Assembly (NCBI RefSeq): GCF_000247695.1
Contig: NW_004624747.1
Location: 7,716,325-7,780,324, forward strand
Direction: 5' to 3'
Origin: Heterocephalus glaber
Taxonomy: Eukaryota > Chordata > Mammalia > Rodentia > Bathyergidae
Length of the DNA: 64,000 bases
The first letter of the stretch is position 1. Every line of letters begins with the position of its first letter. The notes beneath the pieces were generated by a model. It saw only the letters and a program-made list of their open reading frames with translations. It was not told the DNA's origin and searched no databases. The translations under genes and the position numbers were made by a program. This document shows positions 51,986-63,233 of the stretch, in pieces.

Positions 51986-52099
51986 GTTCTATGATTGTTT
52001 TACAAGTTAGGGGTTATGACATCAGCCCCACTGCCTCATAGGAAGGTGCTGGGCTGGAAACCACAGGGTCACTTGCAAGTAGGGTACACTGCAGGGGCA

Positions 52100-53007
52100 A
52101 GTCCTGAAGTGCTTTATTATCTTGCCTCTGAGCTCATGCAAGTTAACCTAGAATCAGCTCAATGAACCCCACAGTGTATAAACCCCATGGGTTAACTGGT
52201 TCCTCTCTTACCTGTGCAAAATGGAGAGAGGTCACCACCCACCCCAGGAGAGAGATGGTCTGTGGCACCCCAGGTCCACCTCTGTCCCTGAGGCCTAAGG
52301 CAGGAGTAGATCCTTCTCTACTCTCTTCCTAAACGGAAGGTTTAGTGCAATTCTTCCCTTCCTTTACCTACAAAACAGGAAGAGTCCCTGGGCCCAGGTC
52401 CAGCCCACGGTTGTCAAGGCACATTACTGCCAGCAAGCTGGAGCGTGTCCAGCAGCCCCCAGCCTAGATCCCATTCACAGCCCAAAGTTGTGACTTTTAT
52501 ACAGTAGGGAGTTCCAGCCCTAATATTTAAACACTAAATACACATTTTTTTCAGTGCTACCTTTTGACCTGCTTGACCTTAACTATGAATAACAGTATAT
52601 GCCACTCAAGCTCATGAAGAACAAACAGAAAGGCATAGGCTGAGGCCACCTTAGTAAAGCACAGAGGAGCCTGAGGGAGCTCCCTGTCTCCCTGGTCGAA
52701 TTCCAGGGACACAAGCAATATCTGGAAGCCCTTGTCAGCAATACCACTATGGGAGCTGTGCCACCATCTCCATCCACAGGCAAAATCCAGCCCCACAGGA
52801 TGGATGGAGAAGGAACATTAGGAGCATTGATAGGATCCTACTGAGCCCTCAGCCCACAGTGCTGCCCACTTCTTTCATGAGGATTTATCAAAGGCGGGGG
52901 TGGGGAGGTGGGTGTTAACCACAACACAAAATGTAGGTCCTCCTAGCTGTAGGAGGGTGGGCTGTCCTGCACCAGTTTTTGCATGGGCTCCTGCCGACTG
53001 AAGGAGC
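52100..53007 (-). other. PIK3IP1: PIK3IP1 3' UTR (far end uncertain)
   Basis: Sequence after the PIK3IP1 stop with no repeats. The UTR may stop at the AATAAA listed below or continue toward 51550, where only TATAAA-type variants are seen. Confidence 0.55.
52113..52118 (-). terminator. PIK3IP1: Candidate PIK3IP1 polyadenylation signal
   Basis: TTTATT on the + strand reads AATAAA on the - strand, about 0.9 kb after the stop codon. Confidence 0.4.
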
Positions 53008-53212
53008 TCAGGCCCCAGGGGTGCCAGCCTCGCCTATGAGGGGTGTGCTGCCCTCCTGAAGGTCCACAGGAGTCTGGTTGCTGTGGACCACAACAGTCCT
53101 CTCATCCACGATCTCACAGGTAGGGTTGGTAAAGGCAGACAAAGGCAGAGTGATTCGCTGCATCTCCCTCTCACACACTTTCTGGTCATGTTGCTCTTTC
53201 AAGTCCTTCCCC
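53008..53212 (-). CDS. PIK3IP1: PIK3IP1 coding exon 6 (cytoplasmic tail)
   Basis: Encodes GKDLKEQHDQKVCEREMQRI and continues to GEAGTPGA and stop TGA (53008-53010). This tail holds the p110-binding region in the family. The acceptor on the - strand is ccttctag. Confidence 0.96.
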
Positions 53213-56200
53213 CTAGAAGGAAAAGAGGGAAGTATTCAGTCTGTGCCTTCTGTATGACTTTTCAATTAGATAGCACCCCTGAAGTCTGGGGGGGGGGTCG
53301 GTGAGGGAAGGGACAGGGACCCTGGTCACAGTGAATCACTGTGTGAGCCAGGACTAACACAGGTCCAAGGTACTAGATTTCCATTCTGTCAGAATGCCTG
53401 AAACTTACTGGAGTGCTTCCCTCAGGTCTGTAAAGTGAGAGTGACAGCAGTATGAAACTCCCACAGCATAGTAGGGCTCAATGCAGATAATGTAGAGGAA
53501 AGATACAATTTTGTTCTTTTAGCCCAGGGATCCAAGAGACCCAGAGAACTAGCTATTCCAGCTTCAGCCCTAAACTACAGTTATCCTGAAAACTGACTTG
53601 ACCTTTGTGCTATGAGACAGCTGTGTGAAAGTGTGTGTGTGTGTGTGTGTGTTACTGAAGGATTAAGTCCAGGGCACCCCTTTCTGAGACAGGGTCTCAC
53701 TAATTTGCTAAATTGATGAGCCTGAGGTTGAATTTACAATCCTCCCTCCTCAGCCTCCCCCAGGTATACAGCATCACACCCAGCTTCCCAAGCCTTTCTT
53801 TTTAATTTTTAAATTTATTTTATTTGGTTTGATTTTGTGGTTGTTTTGTGCTTTTTTGGTTGTTTTTTGAGGCAGGGTCTCCCTTTGTAGTTCAGGCTGG
53901 TCTCAAACTCTCCACAATCCTCCTGCCTCAGCCTCCCAAGTGCTGGGATTACAGGCATGAGCTACCATGCCCTATTTATTTGGTTTTTGAGACAAGGTCT
54001 CACTGTGTAGTTTGGGCTGGTCTTGAACTCATTATGTAGCCCAGGGTAGCCTCAAACTCACAGCAATCCTCCTGCCTCAGCCTCCTGAATTCTAGGCCTA
54101 CAGGTATGCACCACCACACCTGGCTATAATTTTTATTTTGAGTCAGGGTACTGCTAAATTGCCCAGGCTAGGCTCAAACTTGTGATTCTTCTGCCTTAGC
54201 TTTCCAGAGGGCTGGGATTAAACATGTGGGCTATCACACCTGGAAAGACAGGCTTCTGATCCTAAAACCCTAGTATGTGAGCCCAAACTGTAAATGAATC
54301 ATCCTCAACAAATGCAGAGGGCAAAATGGACTGAGAGCTTCTCTGGTCAAAAGGAACAAAAGAATGATCAGACCTCAGAGTTGTCATATATGCCTTTGAA
54401 ATTTCACGGTGTTCAGCGACCCAATCAGACCATGGTGTTACTCTGCTCTACTCATGTACAGTGCTCACTACGTGCTAAGGACTTAATATACATTATCTCC
54501 CTTTGTTCTCAGCTCAAGCCCAAGAATTAAGTTACTCACTTTTTAGACAAGGAAATGGCCCAGAGAAGTTTAAAAAATGCTCCAAGAATATGGTGGGTGA
54601 AAACCTAAGTCTGTGAGCCCTGGCTACTGCTCAAAGAAGCTCTGATCAGGGTCATCTTCTGAAATATAGATGGGGCAGGACTCAAACCCAGTGTTTCTGA
54701 CCACACATGAAGGCCCCTTCCTGCTAGGCTTGGACACTCCCGGTGAATGCCCACCATGTTGCACACCAGAACCACCATCCAAGAACCTAGGTCAGCATCT
54801 TCTGAAACCAGCAACTTGAGCTCAGTTGCCAGAGGAAATCCCTGAAACAAGCAGCAAATGTATGACTTGGTAAAACAACACAGGGGCTTGCTTCAGACCT
54901 CATCAGGGTCATAACCATGGGTACAATGACAGAAGCCTCCAAGGACTAGGGAAAGAACTAGGGGAAGAGGGGCTGGAGGAGGAAGAGTACACAGGTGCTT
55001 CAGAACTTTCTTTAAATTATCCAGTTCTCTGGCCGGGGATTTAGCTCAGTGGTTCCAGCTCCTGCTGCATGAGCACACGGCCCCGAGTTCGATCCCCAGT
55101 ACCAAAAAAAAAAAAAAATTATCCAATTCTCTACTTGTGTTGTATGTAGTACCAGCTCAGCTTTAGCTATGTGACACTGGGCAAAGAGCCTCTTTTGAGT
55201 CTTCATTTCCTCATCTGCCTCAAAATAAGATAAGGAAAGTGAAAGCATTTTGAAAATACTGAAATTGGTGCATTAAAAAACTCATAGGAAGTAATTATGA
55301 TTTGCCCTAAATATGACCTGACTCATCAAGCAATGTTATCTTAACCTGGTTTTCCAAGGAAACTCTTACTAACCAAGGCAAGTATCATTTGTGACTTCAG
55401 TAATCTGCTCCTCCAAAGGCCTTAATTTCATCTTCTGTAAAATAAGGAGTTGCCCATGATAATGTCCAGAGCCCCTGATACTCTGTGAGATCCCTAACAT
55501 GAGATATTCTCTGATTCTCTATTTCTCATTGTAAGGTCACAAGAGACAGATTTGTGAGCTCATTCTCCTGAGTCATCCTGGGCAGCTGGGAAAATGACTG
55601 AATTTCTGAACATCCAAGCTGAGGCTCCTGCCTCATCCTTCTCATTAGCTTCTGTACTGAACACCATTAACTCCCATAGCAGAAAAATTCCCAGCACACC
55701 CAGGGGGGGACATGGAAGTATATGATATTCAAGAGAGAGGGTCATCTAGACCAAGTGCTCCCCATCCACATCCTGAGGATAAGTGGATAGTGTTCATCAG
55801 TTATGGGCTACTACCACACAGAAGTAAACAAGACCTCAATAAAATAAAATGCAAGATTTTTCAAGGCTGCCCATATGGGGAGAAGTTTGAAAGGTCTGGA
55901 TTTAATTTTAGTAAGGGAGCTTCCAAACCAGTAGACAACCAAGACAACTGACAAAAGAGATGGAAGTGTCTAAGTGTCTTTTGCCAAGATCTGAATTTCA
56001 AAATTTAAGGAGCAGGGAAAGCCAAGAACTCATAACTTCCTGAATACTCACCAAGGTAGCAGGAAATAGATTTTCCATCATACCCAGAATAAGAAGAGCT
56101 ATCTTTGTTCCTACTGGATGCCACACATTTTATATATGCACCATCTTTTTTTTATATGCACCATCTTTTAAATCTCTCCAACCTTGTAAAATAATATCCC

Positions 56201-59200
56201 ACCCATTTTATATATGAAGAAACAGGTTTTGGAGTCTTGACTCCAGAGCCCTGCTTTCTTCAGTTACCTCCTTTACTAAGCATATGGCTGTGGCCTGCTG
56301 ATCTGATGATAATGGTCAGGATGCATCTTACACAAGTCTTCCGGGGGAAAAAAAATCAATTCATACTAATGGGGCAGAGCAGGGCTGGAAGAGCAACCAA
56401 GGGTAAAGGAAGCAGATGCTAAGACTAGTCTCATCCATTTAGAAGCCTGTAAACATACTCAACCCCACATGCCTATTGCTGCCTGTGAGTCCTGGAGATG
56501 GAATGGCTGCCCCAGCTCCCTCGGGAGGCCAGAGAGTGGCTGCCAGGCCTGCTACACTGACCACTGGGCATCCCAGGCCCCACTCCCTGCCTTGGTGGGG
56601 ATGTAGGCAGCCAGGCTGTTGTACAGCAGCCAAAAAAGAACAAAAGGCTTATTCACTGTCTCAGTTCCACTTCCAGGGGAGTGGAGTAGTGATGACTTAC
56701 TCTTTCCCTCCCCTTTTTATCAGAAAATAAGAACACCTTTGGAAGCTAGTGCAGACATTGTACTGGTACAGGGACAGGGAGCTGCCCAGTGGCAGACTGG
56801 TCATCTGAACTTCCTGGCCTAGACTACTAGGACAAAGACCCTGAGAGGAAGCCTGGTGCCTGTCCACCATTCCTAGCCAAGGGAAAGCTCCATCTCATCA
56901 GCCTCAAGGCGTTTGGCAGAATTCAAGCTTGCAATAATTACCCTGACTGCTCGGGGTGAGAAAAACGAGCTGGGCTGGCCGGAGAGAACAGGTATGGATG
57001 TAGCCACTGCCTCTGACTTCTTCCCCCAGGCTTATGGAACCACCGCAGACCTTCAGGTAACTCAGGTTTCTTCATTTACTACTCTGACACATTGCTGATT
57101 TCCTAGTCATACACAGTGCTGTGCCACCCTGCTGCTCAGGACTTGTCTCCCAAAACAGCTACAGGTTATGAACACCAACTATATGCCCAAACTACATGGT
57201 CTTAATTCCATCCTCACAACAAAATGTGGTATCTATTCTGATGTCTACTTCAGAGATGGGAAGGCAGATGCAGAGAGAGTAAATCATTTGTTCAAGAAAA
57301 TGGCATAGCTGGGACTTGAACCCAGTTCTGCCTTTAGCCACCACCAAGTACTATTATCCTTTTAGGAAAAATTAGAGCTGAGAGGAATGTAATATGTCAC
57401 TTGCTGCCCCTATTTTACCAATGAGGAAACTGAGGCCCAGAGAAGGTACATAACTTGTCCAGTATCACATTCAGAATTGGCAGCAGTTCCAGATCTAGAT
57501 TTTTGGTTCTTTATATATCTACCCCACCATTTGGGGGAAAGTTTCTATTTTCCCTAGTATCAGGGCCGGGGATTTAGCTTAGTGGTTCTGCCACCTGCCT
57601 TGAAAGTGCAAGGTCCCGAGTTCGATCCCTGGTACCAAACAAAACAAAACAAACAAACAAACAAAAAACCTAGTATCCTTTGCAATTCAAAACAAATTTA
57701 CAGAGGCTTCTGGACCTTGAAGGACTTTTTGGAGATACTGAAAATTTTTTATTTTTGAGACAGGGTCTAAGTTTTCCAAATTGAACTCAAACTTAAAATT
57801 CTTCTGCCTCAGCCTCCCTCAGTGCTGAGATTAAAGGCCTGCACCATTGTGCCCGGCTACTGATGAGGTTTTAGACATATTTTATTGGCTATGTGGCTTG
57901 GATATGGTACTTAACTTCTAGGCCTCATCCTGTCATTGTAAAATAGTGTAATAGTACTTTTTGGATGGTAATGAGGTTTAGGTGAGATCATCACAGAAGA
58001 GCATACAGTAGGGCCTTTACTAAGAAAACATGAATTAAATGTTGGTTGATATTGTGATTATCATCGCTTCTCGGCCTTTTGGCTAAGATCAAGTGTAGCT
58101 ATTGTGATTATCATTTGGTATTCAACTGAATACATGTAATAATGGTTTAATGGTTTCTCAGATGGGTGGGTGTAGAGGGGGAATATATTCCCATTTAACA
58201 GACAGGATATCAAGGTTGAATCTACACTCAACTTACAGCTCTTACCAGGACACACTGTTCTCTAACTGTGGGGATAGATAGGAACTGAGATCTGAGAACT
58301 TCTCTCTAGCCCAGATGTGGTTTCCTGTTGTACAGTCTGTTCTCAAAGCACATTTACTAAAGAAAGGGGTGGTACACTGGTTAATAACAGGGAGTCTGGG
58401 GACTTGATGTCTTCCTCTAAGTTTATAAGAAAGTAAATTTAAGCCATAGGACAGCCTAGAAGAGCAAATCCAGAGAAAGGAATGGCTTCCTCATCAGGCA
58501 CCAGAACTGAGCTTGGAATGAAGAACATTTAGTCAGTTCCAGGTGGATGACCTGGAAACTGTCACAAGACTGGAGGAGAGCCAAATGCTGTCCAGTGGCT
58601 AAGGAAGGAGGAAATATTTTAAGGACTAAACTCAACAAACATTGTTTGGGTCTGACTATGAATTGTATGGGTGGAGGGAGCACTACATCATCTCCTCTTA
58701 ACTCTGGTTTCCCCGGACCTGCCATGTCAACCATCCCACTGTGGACCACAACCTCAGTCTGAAAGTCAGGATTCCTTCTGGGTCAGCATTTCCCCTCTCT
58801 GGACCTCTGCTTCCTGAATCACAAAAAATCAGAGAAGGAATGGGCTTGGTGAACACTAGTCCAGTACCTACATTTTACAGAAAAGAAAAACAGCTATTGT
58901 TTACTATTTACTATGTGCCACCAACTATGAGCTAAGCAGTCACGTATCTTAACCCCATAGCAATACTCCAGAGTAGAAAACAGAAGCAGTTTGCCCTGGG
59001 CCAAGGATGTAGCTCAGTGGTGCTTCGACTGCCTGGCAAGTGCAAGGTTCTGACTTCGATCCCCAGTACCCTGGGGGGAGGGGGGCAGTTTGCCCAGAGT
59101 CCCATAGACTATTAGTGGCAGGGTAGGATTTCTCTTCACCAAATATCAGATGTCTAACCTCAGGCAAGGTGGTTACTCTCTCATCTTTATTTCTTCATCT

Positions 59201-62200
59201 GTACACTGGGATAATAGCATTTACCTCGTAAGAGTGACTGTGACAAATGGGTTACAGCATGTGAAATGTCTGAAGCAGTGTCTGATGTAAGGTTTGTTTG
59301 CTACTGTTGTGATTATTATTACCCATTACTTCCGCTTTCTCAAATGCAAAAACAGGAGGTTGACTACAACACCTCTATAGACAACCTAGGACAGTGATGG
59401 GAAACCTTTTAGATCTTTCAATGATAACAAACAGCCTGCTGTGGCACAGGCCATAGGTCCACCACCACTGCCCTAGGTTTATATAATGCTGGGTGAACAA
59501 CTGGGGTTATGGGGACAGAAATGGCTCTCACCACTGGAAAATACAGGCCACTGAATCACTTTCATTACAAGAAGTCTTCTCAAACCAGAAGAGAAATATC
59601 ACAGATTGAGGGCGCTGGAAGTGAAATCCTCTAATTTTCCTCAAGAGTAGTAATTTTCTAGAGTCAGCCAGTGCTATAAAAAGTGACTGTGACTCTTACC
59701 ATGCATACTTTTTGAGCCCTTTTAATTAATTAATTAATTAATTTTTTTGTGGTACCAGGGATTGAACTCAGGAACCTTGTGCTTGCCAGGCAGGTGCAGT
59801 GCCACTGAGCTACATCTCCTGCCCCATCCCCCCTTTTTTTGAGAGACAAGGTCTCACTAAGTTGCAGGTTGGCCTTGAACCTGTAACCCTCCTGCCTCAG
59901 TATCCCAAGCAGATGGGATTACAGGCATGTGCCACCACACCTGGCATGCATCACTGATTTTGAAAGTCTTTCCTACATAGCATCCTTCAGAATATGTATT
60001 CCTCCTCTTGCTGTCCTAGCCACAGATCACATTCCTGAGTTTCCCGGGTGGCCTCTTTTACTTACTCATGTATGGTGAGGGGTAGCAAACACTCTTCTCC
60101 AACTCACTTTTTTCTTTCTACCCTAGGGGAGACCCCAGTGCTTCTGGCTGAGGAAATTTATGTCCCAAATCCAAAAACAGTGGCTGAGAACCTTTTCTAG
60201 TGAAAAAAAAAAAATTATAACTCACAGAAGGAATTCAGTTTCCAGGTCCCTGCATAGAGTATTCAGTCTGATTTCTTCAGTGCTGCTCACTTCCATACCA
60301 GGCATTTTGAATCAGACAGCAAGGAATTTATTATCGACAGAGTTGGATTTTAATCCAAGTTCTGTCTCTCCTAGGTAGTGTGACACTGGATAAGTCATCT
60401 CTCTGACAAAGGCCTCATCTTTAAAATGAAGAACAAGAACCCCTACCTCATAAAGCTTTTGGTTGAGGAGTAAAGGCACCAAAGAAAAAGATTTGTCCAA
60501 GGTCACTAGCTAAAGACTAGAACCAAGTCTCTACATCTTGAGCTGATTTTCCTTCAAGATCTTACTTCCTTCTGGATAAGAAAGCCACAGATTTGATTTG
60601 ATTTTGTGCTCTTTCATTCCTTTCTCCTCCCAAGAGAGCCTAGAAGAGAAGCTACTGACCTCTTGTAGGTGTAGCCCAAGATGATGCCAGCTCCAATGGC
60701 GATGATGATCACCATCATGGTAATACCCAGCACATATCCTGCCAAGGAAAGGACACAAGGTCCCATTAGCCACACACCTCAAACAATGAGCAAATGACAT
60801 CTCTTGATGAATTCCAACGAGGGCATTGGTGAGGCTGCCATACCCAGAGTTCCCAGGTCCTTTTTCTCCTTGGAGTTCATCCGCACCCGCTGGCTGATCC
60901 CAATAACTGGCTGCACAGCTGCAGCCTCACTCCGGACGGGCAGGGTGTTGGCAGGAGCAAACACCTGCACCTCATCATCACCAGGCACTTCAGACATCTC
61001 CTCAGGCTCTGTTGTGAAGGCAGGGGGTGCCTGGGAAGTGGTCTCTAGAGATGAAGTGGGAAATAGCTTGCATCAGCGACTGTCCTGAATGAACTCCACA
61101 GTTGAACACGGACCAAATGTTTGAGGAGGGGAAAGTGTGGGAGGTCCACCTTAGAAGGCTCCCCCACACTGAAACCAAACCCTGCCCCAAGGCAAGCTCT
61201 GCCCTGAGAGGGTCGCACCATGGCCGGGATGTGATCCAAGGCAAATGTGAGGGCAACATCGCAGGCAAGGGTCTCTCTCTTGCCTTCCAAATCTCCACCT
61301 CTTCAAATACGTGCTATCTTCTAAGACCCAGCTCAGTTGCCCTCTTCTTCAGGAGTCCCTCCACCTCCACGCCAGTCAACAATCCATGATTCATTCGAGC
61401 AGCTCATATTTTGCACGCTATATACAAAGCTCTGTGTTAAACCCTGATTATCTCATTTAACTCTAGAGAACTGTCTTGCTTCGGAAGCAATAACAATATT
61501 GCCTTCTGGATTCTAACCAAGATTCAACTCTGGACCCTGCCTTTGCCTTTGGTAAATTGCTGAATTTCTCTGCGTTTCAGATAGTTCAAACAACTTGTTG
61601 TGGGCATGGCGGGCAGGGGGGTATGTCTAGCACACAAGAGACACCCCACAAACGGTCTACAAACGCTGACGCTGACGCTGACACAACAACAGCCACTCCT
61701 CACGGTGGAAGGACCCAGCTCGCCTCCCACGGTTGTTTACTTGCACTCAAGGAGAATGAGCTCACTCCGAGCGGCGGCCGCGGCCAATAGGCTTTAGACC
61801 CCGCAGCCTGGAGACAGCCCTGACCAATCAGATGGGACGGGGGCGGGGTGGGACCGGCCCGCTCCGGTCGGCCGCACGTGCGCGGAGGGTGTCACCTCAG
61901 TTTCCCAGTCAGACCCCAACTTAGGGGTCCCGGAGTGGTCCTGGGCTGGTACCTGGGCAGCGCGCGTCCTGACAAGGCACTTTCTCAGGGGTGCCGGCCT
62001 CGCCGCTGACGTAGCACCAGGGCCCGCGCGGGTCGCGGTCTGGATTCCGGCAATAGTTGTGGTTGCCATAGCCTGAGAGGGGAAAGAAGGTGTAAGTTGG
62101 GGCCAGGACTGCCGCCGCCCGCCAACCCCAGCGAACGCTCACCCAACTCGAGGGCAGACCCCAGGCCGCCCTGCGCGTCCAGCCAGTTGAGGCAGCGGAG

Positions 62201-63233
62201 GCCCGGCGCGGGCGAGGGCTGGTCTTCCCGGTACAGGTGTCCGTGGTCCCAGAAGCAGCCTGTGAGGAAAAGGAGCCCACCCAGCCCCGGACCATGAGTG
62301 GAGCGACCCACGGAAGGCTCTGAGCGGGTGGGAGCCCGGGCCTACCCTGGCCGCCCTTGTTGGCTGGGGGACCCACAGCCTCTGCTCCCGCTATTTGGAG
62401 GACAGCCTTGCCTGCCCTGGTGGGCTGTAGTGAGGTCCAAGTGAAAAAAGAGTGAGCTCCCGAAAAGCCCCTAGCCCTCAGCGCGCAGTATTTGCTGCTG
62501 CTATTGCTGCGTTTTTTGTTTTTAGCAAGCCAGAAAGCGCTGCAGAAGTGCAAGAAATTGATACTCTTGAACTTGTGGCCACTTTGTACGAAGAGGAAAC
62601 CTAGGGTCCCTATATGGAGATGGTGGGAGTGGGCAGCCAGACCTGGAAGTCACCCACGTTACATAAACTCTGGTGTTTCTCCTCCACGGATACGGCCACC
62701 TGCCAATTTAACAGGCAACACTCCCTTCAGGAGAATTTTACAGAAGCCTTGAGTCAGGAAGAGTCAAGAAAGCGTCAAATGTTGGGAACCTACCTCATCA
62801 CTGCCTGGCTATGATTCCAAACTCCCACTCCCCTCAGCAAGAAAGCCACGGGAAGACAGGAAAGACGGGCCTGTGCTCTGGCCACACCGTGCGAAGGGCG
62901 TAAAAAGAACAGGATTTGTGGGGTAGTGGCGATGAATTCCCAACCGCCATCCACTCGGAAGGGGAAAAAGAAAAGTGACTACTTGTCTTTGTTCTTAATG
63001 GCAAAGATGGAGCTCCAAGCCCCTGCAAGGAAGGGGGTGGGGGTTCTTTCATTGGACGACAAAAACCAGCTAAAGGCTTCATTTTCCTGCCATTCTGACT
63101 ATGGAGATAGGGGGGTTTACCCATTCAGTTTAAATTGCTGCAGAAAGAAGATTGTAATCTCACCTCCAGATCCATAGGCTTCTGCTAGGAGCATGTTGCT
63201 GAGAAAGAATGTTTGTACCCAGGCCAACAGCAT
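53008..63233 (-). CDS. PIK3IP1: PI3K-interacting protein 1, whole coding span, six exons
   Basis: Type I membrane protein. In the known family it binds the p110 catalytic subunit of PI3K through its cytoplasmic tail and lowers PI3K signalling. It is prominent in T cells. The six exons join to 792 nt, 263 residues plus stop, the length I recall for human. Order: signal peptide (MLLAWVQTFFLSNMLLAEAY, 1-20), one kringle domain with all six cysteines (25, 46, 70, 82, 96, 101), a Thr/Glu-rich stalk, a transmembrane helix around 171-192 (GITMMVIIIAIGAGIIL), then the basic KRGKD and the p85-like cytoplasmic tail ending GEAGTPGA. All junctions are in phase with GT-AG introns, and no lesion is seen. 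The stalk differs most from human. Confidence 0.96.
53289..53298. repeat. Homopolymer G tract
   Basis: Nine to ten G in a row in PIK3IP1 intron 5. Confidence 0.85.
53633..53652. repeat. (TG)n microsatellite
   Basis: About ten TG units. Confidence 0.9.
53670..54245 (-). mobile_element. Cluster of four B1-type SINEs, same orientation
   Basis: Copies at about 53680-53785, 53862-53973, 53975-54125 (with internal duplication) and 54128-54245. Each starts with a 'gag-cagggt' motif and ends in a 'ccacacc(t)gg' or similar motif. They differ from one another, so separate insertions are likelier than tandem duplication. Confidence 0.8.
55032..55118 (+). mobile_element. ID-like tRNA-type SINE (young)
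   Basis: 'ggccggggatttagctcag', 'ctgctgcatgagcacacgg', 'gagttcgatccccag', A tail. Target-site duplication aattatccagttctct / aattatccaattctct. Confidence 0.92.
55260..57560. other. PIK3IP1 intron 5 stretch without gene
   Basis: Mostly unique-looking sequence. MIR-like pieces lie at about 57180-57330 ('tagctgggacttgaacccag') and 57400-57500 ('atgaggaaactgaggccc'). No exon is recognised. Confidence 0.55.
57563..57668 (+). mobile_element. ID-like tRNA-type SINE (young)
   Basis: 'gggccggggatttagcttag', 'gagttcgatccctggtacc', then an (AAAC)n tail. Direct repeat 'cctagtatc'. Confidence 0.92.
57748..57860 (-). mobile_element. B1-type SINE, monomer, diverged
   Basis: 'tttttgagacagggtctaag', 'cctcagcctccctcagtgctg', 'cattgtgcccggc'. 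Confidence 0.75.
58050..58114 (+). pseudogene. U2 snRNA 5'-end retrocopy (36 bp) with target-site duplication
   Basis: 58063-58098 equals the first 36 nt of U2 snRNA (atcgcttctcggccttttgg, then ctaagatcaagtgtag). An exact 15-bp repeat, tattgtgattatcat, flanks it (58050-58064 and 58100-58114). The left repeat shares its last two bases with the U2 start. The copy has no U2 promoter and lacks the rest of the RNA, so it is not a functional gene. Confidence 0.93.
58999..59078 (+). mobile_element. ID-like tRNA-type SINE
   Basis: 'gggccaaggatgtagctcag', 'gactgcctggcaagtgcaag', 'cttcgatccccagtacc', then a G-rich end instead of A. Direct repeat 'gcagtttgccc'. Confidence 0.88.
59392..59470. mobile_element. 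79-bp hAT MITE
   Basis: Ends cagtgatgggaaacctttta ... taggtccaccaccactg. Flanks acctagga / ccctaggt share CCTAGG (6 of 8). The interior matches 43474-43554 closely. Confidence 0.82.
59722..59741. repeat. (AATT)n microsatellite
   Basis: 'ttaattaattaattaatta', adjacent to the T-run of the next SINE. Confidence 0.88.
59742..59822 (-). mobile_element. ID-like tRNA-type SINE
   Basis: 'gtggtaccagggattgaactc', 'ccaggcaggtgcagtgccac', 'gagctacatctcctgcccc'. Confidence 0.88.
59828..59946 (-). mobile_element. B1-type SINE, monomer
   Basis: 'ttttttgagagacaaggtctc', 'gttggccttgaacctg', 'gggattacaggcatgtgcc'. Confidence 0.82.
60660..60738 (-). CDS. PIK3IP1: PIK3IP1 coding exon 5 (transmembrane helix)
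   Basis: Encodes (G)YVLGITMMVIIIAIGAGII and LGYTYK plus two bases of Arg. Its hydrophobic run is the single membrane span. Flanked by acceptor ccttggcag and donor gtcagt on the - strand. Confidence 0.96.
60844..61044 (-). CDS. PIK3IP1: PIK3IP1 coding exon 4 (stalk)
   Basis: Encodes ETTSQAPPAFTTEPEEMSEV, then DDEVQVFAPANTLPVRSEAA and RVRMNSKEKKDLGTL: the extracellular juxtamembrane region. Acceptor catctctag, donor gtatgg. Confidence 0.96.
61305..61385 (+). mobile_element. L2 LINE fragment
   Basis: 'taagacccagctcagttgcc', 'cttcttcaggagtccctcc'. Short L2 3' piece. Confidence 0.5.
61733..61740 (+). promoter_or_regulatory. PIK3IP1: FOXO-type site TTGTTTAC
   Basis: Exact match to the FOXO/DAF-16 consensus TTGTTTAC at the edge of the CpG-rich block. 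PIK3IP1 is a recognised FOXO-responsive gene, but an 8-mer can occur by chance. Confidence 0.3.
61953..62072 (-). CDS. PIK3IP1: PIK3IP1 coding exon 3 (kringle, second half)
   Basis: Encodes (G)YGNHNYCRNPDRDPRGPWC to VPCQDARCP. It has the kringle signature NYCRNPD and the last four kringle cysteines. Acceptor cctctcag, donor gtacca. Confidence 0.96.
62143..62259 (-). CDS. PIK3IP1: PIK3IP1 coding exon 2 (kringle, first half)
   Basis: Encodes (G)CFWDHGHLYREDQPSPAPG and LRCLNWLDAQGGLGSALEL, with the first two kringle cysteines. Acceptor tcctcacag, donor gtgagc. Confidence 0.96.
63164..63233 (-). CDS. PIK3IP1: PIK3IP1 coding exon 1 (signal peptide)
   Basis: Encodes MLLAWVQTFFLSNMLLAEAY and GSG. 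The start ATG (63231-63233 read on the - strand) is preceded by 'ggagagg', giving A at -3, C at +4 and no in-frame upstream ATG nearby. Donor gtgaga. Confidence 0.94.

Larger units (their letters stand above)
61735..62360. promoter_or_regulatory. PIK3IP1: CpG-rich island across PIK3IP1 exons 2-3 with promoter-like motifs
   Basis: The densest CpG stretch in the window. Just outside exon 3 it carries CCAAT at 61784 and 61824, a GC box gggggcgggg at 61839 and an E-box CACGTG at 61875. The island does not cover the visible coding exon 1 at 63164. It may drive an internal or antisense start. Confidence 0.5.

Noticed and set aside
58063..58098. Functional U2 snRNA gene
   Set aside because: Only 36 of about 190 nt are present, with no snRNA promoter elements, and it is bounded by a target-site duplication.
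61921..62553. 210-codon - strand frame covering the PIK3IP1 kringle exons
   Set aside because: It reads through introns. Only the parts matching exons 2 and 3 are real coding sequence, in different frames relative to the splice structure.
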